DNA from: Monocercomonoides exilis
Lineage: Eukaryota > Preaxostyla > Oxymonadida > Polymastigidae
Direction: 5' to 3'
Assembly (NCBI GenBank): GCA_001643675.2
Contig: LSRY02000038.1
Coordinates: forward strand, 2,501 to 66,500
Length of the DNA stretch: 64,000 bases
Shown: in pieces, positions 1 through 11,248 of the stretch
How positions within the stretch are numbered: position 1 is the first letter of the stretch
Layout of the letters: every line of letters starts with the position of its first letter
Notes under the pieces: generated by a model
Told to the model about the DNA's origin: nothing
The model's database searches: none
The model's input: only the letters and a program-made list of their open reading frames with translations
Translations under genes and position numbers: made by a program

Positions 1-459
1 TAACCCTAACCCTAACCCTAACCCTAACCCTAACCCTAACCCTAACCCTAACCCTAACCCTAACCCTAACCCTAACCCTAACCCTAACCCTAACCCTAAC
101 CCTAACCCTAACCTAACCCTAACCCTAACCCTAACCCTAACCCTAACCCTAACCCTAACCCTAACCCTAACCCTAACCCTAACCCTAACCCTAACCCTAA
201 CCCTAACCCTAACCCTAACCCTAACCCTAACCCTAACCCTAACCCTAACCCTAACCCTAACCCTAACCCTAACCCTAACCCTAACCCTAACCCTAACCCT
301 AACCCTAACCCTAACCCTAACCCTAACCCTAACCCTAACCCTAACCCTAACCCTAACCCTAACCCTAACCCTAACCCTAACCTAACCTAACCCTAACCCT
401 AACCCTAACCCTAACCCTAACCCTAACCCTAACCCTAACCCTAACCTAACCCTAACCTA
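1..459. repeat. Telomere, C-strand (CCCTAA)n
   Basis: The sequence is a continuous run of TAACCC hexamers, that is TTAGGG on the other strand. A few units have lost one C, giving CCTAACCTAAC near positions 112, 380 and 445. The C-rich strand reads 5'->3' into the chromosome, which is the correct orientation for a left chromosome end, so the window begins at a true terminus rather than at an internal tract. The junction with the satellite is direct, with no spacer. Confidence 0.98.
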
Positions 460-504
460 GTTTGGGAGGAAAGGGCAGAAAAGAGGGGGGTCAGTGGGAA
501 AAAG

Positions 505-556
505 GGGGGATTTTTTGAGAATACTGCGAACAGTATTTTCCCGAAAAATCTCCCCC
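505..556. other. Hairpin A of the satellite unit (first copy)
   Basis: AATACTG-CGAA-CAGTATT (520-537) is a perfect 7-bp stem with a 4-nt loop. It lies inside an outer imperfect stem of a G5-6/A/T5-6 run (505-516) against GAAAAATCTCCCCC (543-556). The inner palindrome was unchanged in every copy I looked at, whereas the flanking homopolymers vary in length. It could form a cruciform, bind a dimeric protein or structure a subtelomeric transcript; the function is unknown. Confidence 0.75.
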
Positions 557-641
557 GCCCACCAGACGTTCCCTCCCCGCGGCCCCTCCATTTTGCCCCG
601 CTCGCTTTTTTCCCCGCCCTCACACCTAATTTTTGAAGGCG

Positions 642-689
642 AAAATACAGGGTTTTTCCCGGTCAAAGGGGAAAAATGACCTGTATTTT
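642..689. other. Hairpin B of the satellite unit (first copy), nested stem
   Basis: AAAATACAGG (642-651) pairs with CCTGTATTTT (680-689), and inside it TTTTTCCC (653-660) pairs with GGGAAAAA (669-676), leaving a short loop. This two-step stem recurs in each unit about 130 bp after hairpin A. Copies near 2750 and 4835 have one G fewer in the inner arm. Confidence 0.75.
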
Positions 690-3600
690 TTTTGTGGGGG
701 GCGGAGGAGGCGAGTGCGGGCAGAGCGGGTGGTGGATTTGGAGAGTGTGGGGGGGTGTGGTTGTTTGAGGGGGGAGAGGGCGGAAGTGTGGTTGGGGTGC
801 TGAGGGAGGTGTTGGGAGGAAAGGGCAGAAAAGAGGGGGTCAGTGGGAAAAAGGGGGATTTTTGAGAATACTGCGAACAGTATTTTCCCGAAAAATCTCC
901 CCCGCCCACTCAGACGTTCCCTCCCCGCGGCCCCCTCCATTTTGCCCCGCTCGCTTTTTTTCCCCGCCCTCACACCTAATTTTTGAAGGCGAAAATACAG
1001 GGTTTTTCCCGGTCAAAGGGGAAAAATGACCTGTATTTTTTTGTGGGGGCGGAGGAGGCGAGTGCGGGCAGAGCGGGTGGTGGATTTGGAGAGTGTGGGG
1101 GGTGTGGTTGTTTGAGGGGGAGAGGGCGGAAGTGTGGTTGGGGTGCTGAGGGAGGTGTTGGGAGGAAAGGGCAGAAAAGAGGGGGGTCAGTGGGAAAAAG
1201 GGGGATTTTTGAGAATACTGCGAACAGTATTTTCCCGAAAAATCTCCCCGCCCACTAGACGTTCCCTCCCCGCGGCCCCTCCATTTTGCCCCGCTCGCTT
1301 TTTTCCCCGCCCTCACACCTAATTTTTGAAGGCGAAAATACAGGGTTTTTCCCGGTCAAAGGGGAAAAATGACCTGTATTTTTTTTGTGGGGGGCGGAGG
1401 AGGCGAGTGCGGGCAGAGCGGGTGGTGGATTTGGAGAGTGTGGGGGGTGTGGTTGTTTGAGGGGGAGAGGGCGGAAGTGTGGTTGGGGTGCTGAGGAGGT
1501 GTTGGGAGGAAAGGGCAGAAAAGAGGGGGGTCAGTGGGAAAAAGGGGGATTTTTGAGAATACTGCGAACAGTATTTTCCCGAAAAATCTCCCCCGCCCAC
1601 TAGACGTTCCCTCCCCGCGGCCCCCTCCATTTTGCCCCGCTCGCTTTTTTTCCCCGCCCTCACACCTAATTTTTGAAGGCGAAAATACAGGGTTTTTCCC
1701 GGTCAAAGGGGAAAAATGACCTGTATTTTTTTTGTGGGGGGCGGAGGAGGCGAGTGCGGGCAGAGCGGGTGGTGGATTTGGAGAGTGTGGGGGGGTGTGG
1801 TTGTTTGAGGGGGGAGAGGGCGGAAGTGTGGTTGGGGTGCTGAGGGAGGTGTTGGGAGGAAAGGGCAGAAAAGAGGGGGGTCAGTGGGAAAAAGGGGGGA
1901 TTTTTTGAGAATACTGCGAACAGTATTTTCCCGAAAAATCTCCCCCGCCCACTAGACGTTCCCTCCCCGCGGCCCCCTCCATTTTGCCCCGCTCGCTTTT
2001 TTTCCCCGCCCTCACACCTAATTTTTGAAGGCGAAAATACAGGGTTTTTCCCGGTCAAAGGGGAAAAATGACCTGTATTTTTTTTGTGGGGGGCGGAGGA
2101 GGCGAGTGCGGGCAGAGCGGGTGGTGGATTTGGAGAGTGTGGGGGGGTGTGGTTGTTTGAGGGGGAGAGGGCGGAAGTGTGGTTGGGGTGCTGAGGGAGG
2201 TGTTGGGAGGAAAGGGCAGAAAAGAGGGGGTCAGTGGGAAAAAGGGGGATTTTTGAGAATACTGCGAACAGTATTTTCCCGAAAAATCTCCCCCGCCCAC
2301 TAGACGTTCCCTCCCCGCGGCCCCTCCATTTTGCCCCGCTCGCTTTTTTCCCCGCCCTCACACCTAATTTTTGAAGGCGAAAATACAGGGTTTTTCCCGG
2401 TCAAAGGGGAAAAATGACCTGTATTTTTTTTGTGGGGGGCGGAGGAGGCGAGTGCGGGCAGAGCGGGTGGTGGATTTGGAGAGTGTGGGGGGGTGTGGTT
2501 GTTTGAGGGGGGAGAGGGCGGAAGTGTGGTTGGGGTGCTGAGGGAGGTGTTGGGAGGAAAGGGCAGAAAAGAGGGGGGTCAGTGGGAAAAAGGGGGGATT
2601 TTTTGAGAATACTGCGAACAGTATTTTCCCGAAAAATCTCCCCCGCCCACCAGACGTTCCCTCCCCGCGGCCCCTCCATTTTGCCCCGCTCGCTTTTTTT
2701 CCCCGCCCTCACACCTAATTTTTGAAGGCGAAAATACAGGGTTTTTCCCGGTCAAAGGGAAAAATGACCTGTATTTTTTTTGTGGGGGGCGGAGGAGGCG
2801 AGTGCGGGCAGAGCGGGTGGTGGATTTGGAGAGTGTGGGGGGTGTGGTTGTTTGAGGGGGAGAGGGCGGAAGTGTGGTTGGGGTGCTGAGGGAGGTGTTG
2901 GGAGGAAAGGGCAGAAAAGAGGGGGTCAGTGGGAAAAAGGGGGATTTTTGAGAATACTGCGAACAGTATTTTCCCGAAAAATCTCCCCCGCCCACTAGAC
3001 GTTCCCTCCCCGCGGCCCCTCCATTTTGCCCCGCTCGCTTTTTTTCCCCGCCCTCACACCTAATTTTTGAAGGCGAAAATACAGGGTTTTTCCCGGTCAA
3101 AGGGGAAAAATGACCTGTATTTTTTTGTGGGGGCGGAGGAGGCGAGTGCGGGCAGAGCGGGTGGTGGATTTGGAGAGTGTGGGGGTGTGGTTGTTTGAGG
3201 GGGGAGAGGGCGGAAGTGTGGTTGGGGTGCTGAGGGAGGTGTTGGGAGGAAAGGGCAGAAAAGAGGGGGGTCAGTGGGAAAAAGGGGGGATTTTTTGAGA
3301 ATACTGCGAACAGTATTTTCCCGAAAAATCTCCCCCGCCCACCAGACGTTCCCTCCCCGCGGCCCCTCCATTTTGCCCCGCTCGCTTTTTTCCCCGCCCT
3401 CACACCTAATTTTTGAAGGCGAAAATACAGGGTTTTTCCCGGTCAAAGGGGAAAAATGACCTGTATTTTTTTGTGGGGGCGGAGGAGGCGAGTGCGGGCA
3501 GAGCGGGTGGTGGATTTGGAGAGTGTGGGGGTGTGGTTGTTTGAGGGGGAGAGGGCGGAAGTGTGGTTGGGGTGCTGAGGGAGGTGTTGGGAGGAAAGGG

Positions 3601-6600
3601 CAGAAAAGAGGGGGTCAGTGGGAAAAAGGGGGATTTTTGAGAATACTGCGAACAGTATTTTCCGAAAAATCTCCCCCGCCCACTCAGACGTTCCCTCCCC
3701 GCGGCCCCTCCATTTTGCCCCGCTCGCTTTTTTTCCCCGCCCTCACACCTAATTTTTGAAGGCGAAAATACAGGGTTTTTCCCGGTCAAAGGGGAAAAAT
3801 GACCTGTATTTTTTTTTGTGGGGGGCGGAGGAGGCGAGTGCGGGCAGAGCGGGTGGTGGATTTGGAGAGTGTGGGGGGTGTGGTTGTTTGAGGGGGAGAG
3901 GGCGGAAGTGTGGTTGGGGTGCTGAGGGAGGTGTTGGGAGGAAAGGGCAGAAAAGAGGGGGGTCAGTGGGAAAAAGGGGGATTTTTGAGAATACTGCGAA
4001 CAGTATTTTCCCGAAAAATCTCCCCCGCCCACCAGACGTTCCCTCCCCGCGGCCCCCTCCATTTTGCCCCGCTCGCTTTTTTTCCCCGCCCTCACACCTA
4101 ATTTTTGAAGGCGAAAATACAGGGTTTTTCCCGGTCAAAGGGGAAAAATGACCTGTATTTTTTTTGTGGGGGGCGGAGGAGGCGAGTGCGGGCAGAGCGG
4201 GTGGTGGATTTGGAGAGTGTGGGGGGTGTGGTTGTTTGAGGGGGAGAGGGCGGAAGTGTGGTTGGGGTGCTGAGGGAGGTGTTGGGAGGAAAGGGCAGAA
4301 AAGAGGGGGGTCAGTGGGAAAAAGGGGGGATTTTTTGAGAATACTGCGAACAGTATTTTCCCGAAAAATCTCCCCGCCCACTAGACGTTCCCTCCCCGCG
4401 GCCCCCTCCATTTTGCCCCGCTCGCTTTTTTTCCCCGCCCTCACACCTAATTTTTGAAGGCGAAAATACAGGGTTTTTCCCGGTCAAAGGGGAAAAATGA
4501 CCTGTATTTTTTTGTGGGGGCGGAGGAGGCGAGTGCGGGCAGAGCGGGTGGTGGATTTGGAGAGTGTGGGGGGTGTGGTTGTTTGAGGGGGAGAGGGCGG
4601 AAGTGTGGTTGGGGTGCTGAGGGAGGTGTTGGGAGGAAAGGGCAGAAAAGAGGGGGGTCAGTGGGAAAAAGGGGGGATTTTTTGAGAATACTGCGAACAG
4701 TATTTTCCCGAAAAATCTCCCCCGCCCACCAGACGTTCCCTCCCCGCGGCCCCTCCATTTTGCCCCGCTCGCTTTTTTTCCCCGCCCTCACACCTAATTT
4801 TTGAAGGCGAAAATACAGGGTTTTTCCCGGTCAAAGGGAAAAATGACCTGTATTTTTTTTGTGGGGGGCGGAGGAGGCGAGTGCGGGCAGAGCGGGTGGT
4901 GGATTTGGAGAGTGTGGGGGGTGTGGTTGTTTGAGGGGGAGAGGGCGGAAGTGTGGTTGGGGTGCTGAGGGAGGTGTTGGGAGGAAAGGGCAGAAAAGAG
5001 GGGGTCAGTGGGAAAAAGGGGGGATTTTTTGAGAATACTGCGAACAGTATTTTCCCGAAAAATCTCCCCCGCCCACCAGACGTTCCCTCCCCGCGGCCCC
5101 TCCATTTTGCCCCGCTCGCTTTTTTCCCCGCCCTCACACCTAATTTTTGAAGGCGAAAATACAGGGTTTTTCCCGGTCAAAGGGGAAAAATGACCTGTAT
5201 TTTTTTTGTGGGGGGCGGAGGAGGCGAGTGCGGGCAGAGCGGGTGGTGGATTTGGAGAGTGTGGGGGGTGTGGTTGTTTGAGGGGGAGAGGGCGGAAGTG
5301 TGGTTGGGGTGCTGAGGGAGGTGTTGGGAGGAAAGGGCAGAAAAGAGGGGGTCAGTGGGAAAAAGGGGGATTTTTTGAGAATACTGCGAACAGTATTTTC
5401 CCGAAAAATCTCCCCCGCCCACTAGACGTTCCCTCCCCGCGGCCCCTCCATTTTGCCCCGCTCGCTTTTTTTCCCCGCCCTCACACCTAATTTTTGAAGG
5501 CGAAAATACAGGGTTTTTCCCGGTCAAAGGGGAAAAATGACCTGTATTTTTTTGTGGGGGCGGAGGAGGCGAGTGCGGGCAGAGCGGGTGGTGGATTTGG
5601 AGAGTGTGGGGGTGTGGTTGTTTGAGGGGGAGAGGGCGGAAGTGTGGTTGGGGTGCTGAGGGAGGTGTTGGGAGGAAAGGGCAGAAAAGAGGGGGTCAGT
5701 GGGAAAAAGGGGGATTTTTGAGAATACTGCGAACAGTATTTTCCCGAAAAATCTCCCCCGCCCACCAGACGTTCCCTCCCCGCGGCCCCTCCATTTTGCC
5801 CCGCTCGCTTTTTTTTCCCCGCCCTCACACCTAATTTTTGAAGGCGAAAATACAGGGTTTTTCCCGGTCAAAGGGGAAAAATGACCTGTATTTTTTTTGT
5901 GGGGGGCGGAGGAGGCGAGTGCGGGCAGAGCGGGTGGTGGATTTGGAGAGTGTGGGGGGTGTGGTTGTTTGAGGGGGAGAGGGCGGAAGTGTGGTTGGGG
6001 TGCTGAGGGAGGTGTTGGGAGGAAAGGGCAGAAAAGAGGGGGTCAGTGGGAAAAAGGGGGATTTTTTGAGAATACTGCGAACAGTATTTTCCCGAAAAAT
6101 CTCCCCCGCCCACTAGACGTTCCCTCCCCGCGGCCCCTCCATTTTGCCCCGCTCGCTTTTTTTTCCCCGCCCTCACACCTAATTTTTGAAGGCGAAAATA
6201 CAGGGTTTTTCCCGGTCAAAGGGGAAAAATGACCTGTATTTTTTTGTGGGGGCGGAGGAGGCGAGTGCGGGCAGAGCGGGTGGTGGATTTGGAGAGTGTG
6301 GGGGGTGTGGTTGTTTGAGGGGGAGAGGGCGGAAGTGTGGTTGGGGTGCTGAGGGAGGTGTTGGGAGGAAAGGGCAGAAAAGAGGGGGTCAGTGGGAAAA
6401 AGGGGGATTTTTTGAGAATACTGCGAACAGTATTTTCCCGAAAAATCTCCCCCGCCCACTAGACGTTCCCTCCCCGCGGCCCCCTCCATTTTGCCCCGCT
6501 CGCTTTTTTTCCCCGCCCTCACACCTAATTTTTGAAGGCGAAAATACAGGGTTTTTCCCGGTCAAAGGGGAAAAATGACCTGTATTTTTTTGTGGGGGCG

Positions 6601-9306
6601 GAGGAGGCGAGTGCGGGCAGAGCGGGTGGTGGATTTGGAGAGTGTGGGGGTGTGGTTGTTTGAGGGGGAGAGGGCGGAAGTGTGGTTGGGGTGCTGAGGG
6701 AGGTGTTGGGAGGAAAGGGCAGAAAAGAGGGGGTCAGTGGGAAAAAGGGGGATTTTTGAGAATACTGCGAACAGTATTTTCCCGAAAAATCTCCCCCGCC
6801 CACTCAGACGTTCCCTCCCCGCGGCCCCTCCATTTTGCCCCGCTCGCTTTTTTTCCCCGCCCTCACACCTAATTTTTGAAGGCGAAAATACAGGGTTTTT
6901 CCCGGTCAAAGGGGAAAAATGACCTGTATTTTTTTTTGTGGGGGGCGGAGGAGGCGAGTGCGGGCAGAGCGGGTGGTGGATTTGGAGAGTGTGGGGGTGT
7001 GGTTGTTTGAGGGGGAGAGGGCGGAAGTGTGGTTGGGGTGCTGAGGGAGGTGTTGGGAGGAAAGGGCAGAAAAGAGGGGGTCAGTGGGAAAAAGGGGGAT
7101 TTTTTGAGAATACTGCGAACAGTATTTTCCCGAAAAATCTCCCCCGCCCACCAGACGTTCCCTCCCCGCGGCCCCTCCATTTTGCCCCGCTCGCTTTTTT
7201 CCCCGCCCTCACACCTAATTTTTGAAGGCGAAAATACAGGGTTTTTCCCGGTCAAAGGGGAAAAATGACCTGTATTTTTTTTGTGGGGGGCGGAGGAGGC
7301 GAGTGCGGGCAGAGCGGGTGGTGGATTTGGAGAGTGTGGGGGGGTGTGGTTGTTTGAGGGGGGAGAGGGCGGAAGTGTGGTTGGGGTGCTGAGGGAGGTG
7401 TTGGGAGGAAAGGGCAGAAAAGAGGGGGGTCAGTGGGAAAAAGGGGGATTTTTTGAGAATACTGCGAACAGTATTTTCCCGAAAAATCTCCCCCGCCCAC
7501 TAGACGTTCCCTCCCCGCGGCCCCCTCCATTTTGCCCCGCTCGCTTTTTTTTCCCCGCCCTCACACCTAATTTTTGAAGGCGAAAATACAGGGTTTTTCC
7601 CGGTCAAAGGGGAAAAATGACCTGTATTTTTTTTGTGGGGGGCGGAGGAGGCGAGTGCGGGCAGAGCGGGTGGTGGATTTGGAGAGTGTGGGGGTGTGGT
7701 TGTTTGAGGGGGAGAGGGCGGAAGTGTGGTTGGGGTGCTGAGGGAGGTGTTGGGAGGAAAGGGCAGAAAAGAGGGGGTCAGTGGGAAAAAGGGGGATTTT
7801 TTGAGAATACTGCGAACAGTATTTTCCCGAAAAATCTCCCCCGCCCACCAGACGTTCCCTCCCCGCGGCCCCTCCATTTTGCCCCGCTCGCTTTTTTTCC
7901 CCGCCCTCACACCTAATTTTTGAAGGCGAAAATACAGGGTTTTTCCCGGTCAAAGGGGAAAAATGACCTGTATTTTTTTGTGGGGGCGGAGGAGGCGAGT
8001 GCGGGCAGAGCGGGTGGTGGATTTGGAGAGTGTGGGGGGTGTGGTTGTTTGAGGGGGAGAGGGCGGAAGTGTGGTTGGGGTGCTGAGGGAGGTGTTGGGA
8101 GGAAAGGGCAGAAAAGAGGGGGGTCAGTGGGAAAAAGGGGGGATTTTTTGAGAATACTGCGAACAGTATTTTCCCGAAAAATCTCCCCCGCCCACCAGAC
8201 GTTCCCTCCCCGCGGCCCCTCCATTTTGCCCCGCTCGCTTTTTTCCCCGCCCTCACACCTAATTTTTGAAGGCGAAAATACAGGGTTTTTCCCGGTCAAA
8301 GGGGAAAAATGACCTGTATTTTTTTTTGTGGGGGGCGGAGGAGGCGAGTGCGGGCAGAGCGGGTGGTGGATTTGGAGAGTGTGGGGGGTGTGGTTGTTTG
8401 AGGGGGAGAGGGCGGAAGTGTGGTTGGGGTGCTGAGGGAGGTGTTGGGAGGAAAGGGCAGAAAAGAGGGGGTCAGTGGGAAAAAGGGGGATTTTTGAGAA
8501 TACTGCGAACAGTATTTTCCCGAAAAATCTCCCCCGCCCACTAGACGTTCCCTCCCCGCGGCTCCCTCCATTTTGCCCCGCTCGCTTTTTTTCCCCGCCC
8601 TCACACCTAATTTTTGAAGGCGAAAATACAGGGTTTTTCCCGGTCAAAGGGGAAAAATGACCTGTATTTTTTTGTGGGGGCGGAGGAGGCGAGTGCGGGC
8701 AGAGCGGGTGGTGGATTTGGAGAGTGTGGGGGGGTGTGGTTGTTTGAGGGGGGAGAGGGCGGAAGTGTGGTTGGGGTGCTGAGGGAGGTGTTGGGAGGAA
8801 AGGGCAGAAAAGAGGGGGGTCAGTGGGAAAAAGGGGGGATTTTTTGAGAATACTGCGAACAGTATTTTCCCGAAAAATCTCCCCCGCCCACCAGACGTTC
8901 CCTCCCCGCGGCCCCTCCATTTTGCCCCGCTCGCTTTTTTCCCCGCCCTCACACCTAATTTTTGAAGGCGAAAATACAGGGTTTTTCCCGGTCAAAGGGG
9001 AAAAATGACCTGTATTTTTTTTGTGGGGGGCGGAGGAGGCGAGTGCGGGCAGAGCGGGTGGTGGATTTGGAGAGTGTGGGGGGGTGTGGTTGTTTGAGGG
9101 GGGAGAGGGCGGAAGTGTGGTTGGGGTGCTGAGGGAGGTGTTGGGAGGAAAGGGCAGAAAAGAGGGGGGTCAGTGGGAAAAAGGGGGGATTTTTTGAGAA
9201 TACTGCGAACAGTATTTTCCCGAAAAATCTCCCCCGCCCACCAGACGTTCCCTCCCCGCGGCCCCTCCATTTTGCCCCGCTCGCTTTTTTCCCCGCCCTC
9301 ACACCT

Positions 9307-9345
9307 AATTTTTGAAACGCGCTTTTATCGAGCGTTTCAAAAATT
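9307..9345. other. 14-bp-stem hairpin at the satellite/interior boundary
   Basis: AATTTTTGAAACGC (9307-9320) is the exact reverse complement of GCGTTTCAAAAATT (9332-9345), with an 11-nt loop. The left arm starts in the last satellite copy (AATTTTTGAA) and the right arm lies in unique sequence, so the hairpin sits exactly where satellite homology ends. Confidence 0.8.
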
Positions 9346-11248
9346 TTTCGTGTTCGGGGCGGAAAAAAGCTTCGCATTGTTCTTTAAGGGAGTCATATTT
9401 ATTGTCCTATATAATTAATTCGTTATTAATTTTTCACTGGGCTTTAAATATGATATGTAATGAGTTAAAAAAGATTTATTTCATTCTTCCAATTGAATTT
9501 GTTGTTCTATCAATTTTTAAATATAAAATTAGCTTGTTAATTTGAAACACAATAATGTTGTACACAAACCTTTCAAATTATCTCCATTCGATGTGCAATT
9601 GGAATATTCTGTATTCAATAATAGTGTTCCATTCGCAAATAATTTCACTGAAGCTGTTTGTTATAATTATGATAGAATACAAGCTTTGCTTCATCTTTGC
9701 AAATAAATAATCATTATTTTTTGCATTGAAACAATATGTTTTTATTTTTATCACAATTATTGATAGCTATTTGTTTCGAAATGGAAAAATAATGATAATA
9801 TCAAATATTAAATATTCATTTAATAATATCATAACCAGATGACAAACCACATTGATAACGATCAAGATATTTGTTCAGTACATAATTTCCGATAACATTG
9901 TTCATTGATGTCAACAGCAAATTAATATTTTTTGAATGGATTTCTATTTTTACATGCATCATAAAATATCATTAGGATATAATTTCAATGATTTGAATTC
10001 TCTATTTCCAAATGTCTTTGAATCATCAAATTGAATTGTTTCTGAATAAAACATAAAATAGAAAAATTATAACAATTCAATCAAATAAATTGCTCCAAAC
10101 ACTTTTCATCAAAGATTAATCGAATAATAATATGATATTTCTTTCAATCTGTCAAACTTCAAGCAACATCGATTGTTGTTCAACTATTATTAAACAATAA
10201 TTAAAACAGATGAAGCAAATCATTTCAACAAGTTTATGAAAGGCACACTTTGTTTTAAATTTTTATTTTTCATTAATCATATATTTCCGTTGCTTCATCA
10301 CTCATCGCTCAATCATTTCATGAATATGGATCATTCATTCATCCTTTTTCAAATTCATTCGTATTCATCTATCATTTAACGTAGAATTTTTCAATTTGAT
10401 TCAAACATCTTCTAGGATCAGATATAACTTTCATTTCGTACAATTTGTTGGGAGTTAAACAATAATCTGATTAAACAAAATGTTCCATCTTTCTGTAATA
10501 AATATTTCCGAAATATTTCTCTCTTTATCCATTCATTATTAAACAAAATCAAAATAAAAATTATATGAAATTAATATTTCAAAATCAGTTCTTTATTAAT
10601 TTGAAACTATATAATACAAACCTTGTTTCTCAATTGTGATAAAAGATTCGATTTGACTGTTCAAATCATTTCCACTTTCCACAATGAAATTCTGTTTTGA
10701 TATAAAATTCATAATCGCATTCTTGGGTTATCCATTTAATAAAGTTTGTTTTAATCCAGTGTAATCGATGATAAACTTAAATGCACAGAATAATCAAATT
10801 TGAAAATTATTCATCCACAAATAAATAATTCTCTCAATTCAATTTCACAAATGACTTTCCATTTCTCAAAATCTTAAGAGATAATCTTTCTTTTGCATAT
10901 GATTGTAAATTTTCTCAGATTGACATATGATAGATTTTTCTCTTTTGGCTTTTCTATTCTCAAAGTTCCAGCTTTCAAAATATAGCAAATATATGGAAAT
11001 TGCATTATCTTTAAAATCACGTTCATTTTTCTGTAAAAGCTCCTGATAATTGTTACAAAAGCATCTTGATTCACAATTTGAAATTTTCACATGTCTTTTC
11101 GAGTTCGATTGATAATAAAACTGCAAACTGTCAATGTTCCTGTTGCAAAAAAACTTTTGCACTGTGCAAATTGCCTTTTGTCTTGAACTCTTCACTATTT
11201 ATCGCAAAAGCTTTTTTTATGTGATCAGAACACTTATACTTCAAAAAT
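9346..11248. other. AT-rich intergenic region
   Basis: After a short GC-richer transition (CGTGTTCGGGGCGG at about 9348-9362) the DNA becomes strongly AT-rich with scattered stops in all frames. I see no supported gene, RNA or repeat. The only frame over 100 codons (minus strand, 10866-11195) has no recognisable domain and AT-driven composition. Confidence 0.6.

Larger units (their letters stand above)
460..9316. repeat. Subtelomeric satellite array, ~26 copies of a ~347-bp unit
   Basis: The motif AGACGTTCCCTCCCCG recurs 26 times from about 563 to 9242, every 340-350 bp. Units are highly similar. They differ mainly in homopolymer lengths (runs of G, T and C) and at one diagnostic site, where CCACCAGACG, CCACTAGACG and CCACTCAGACG alternate. 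The unit is GC-rich and G/C strand-skewed in blocks, in sharp contrast to the AT-rich interior. The first copy is cut by the telomere and the last is cut after CACACCTAATTTTTGAA. Open frames reach 360 codons because the unit is nearly a multiple of three, but they shift frame between copies and appear in several frames on both strands, so I call no protein here. A role in chromosome-end structure is inferred from position only. Confidence 0.97.

Noticed and set aside
460-9316. CRISPR-like regular repetition
   Set aside because: There are no distinct spacers; the whole 347-bp unit repeats, next to a eukaryotic telomere.
441-9418. Many overlapping frames of 60-360 codons on both strands in the satellite
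   Set aside because: They repeat the satellite in several frames, shift between copies with homopolymer length, and have no domain. They follow from a unit length near a multiple of three.
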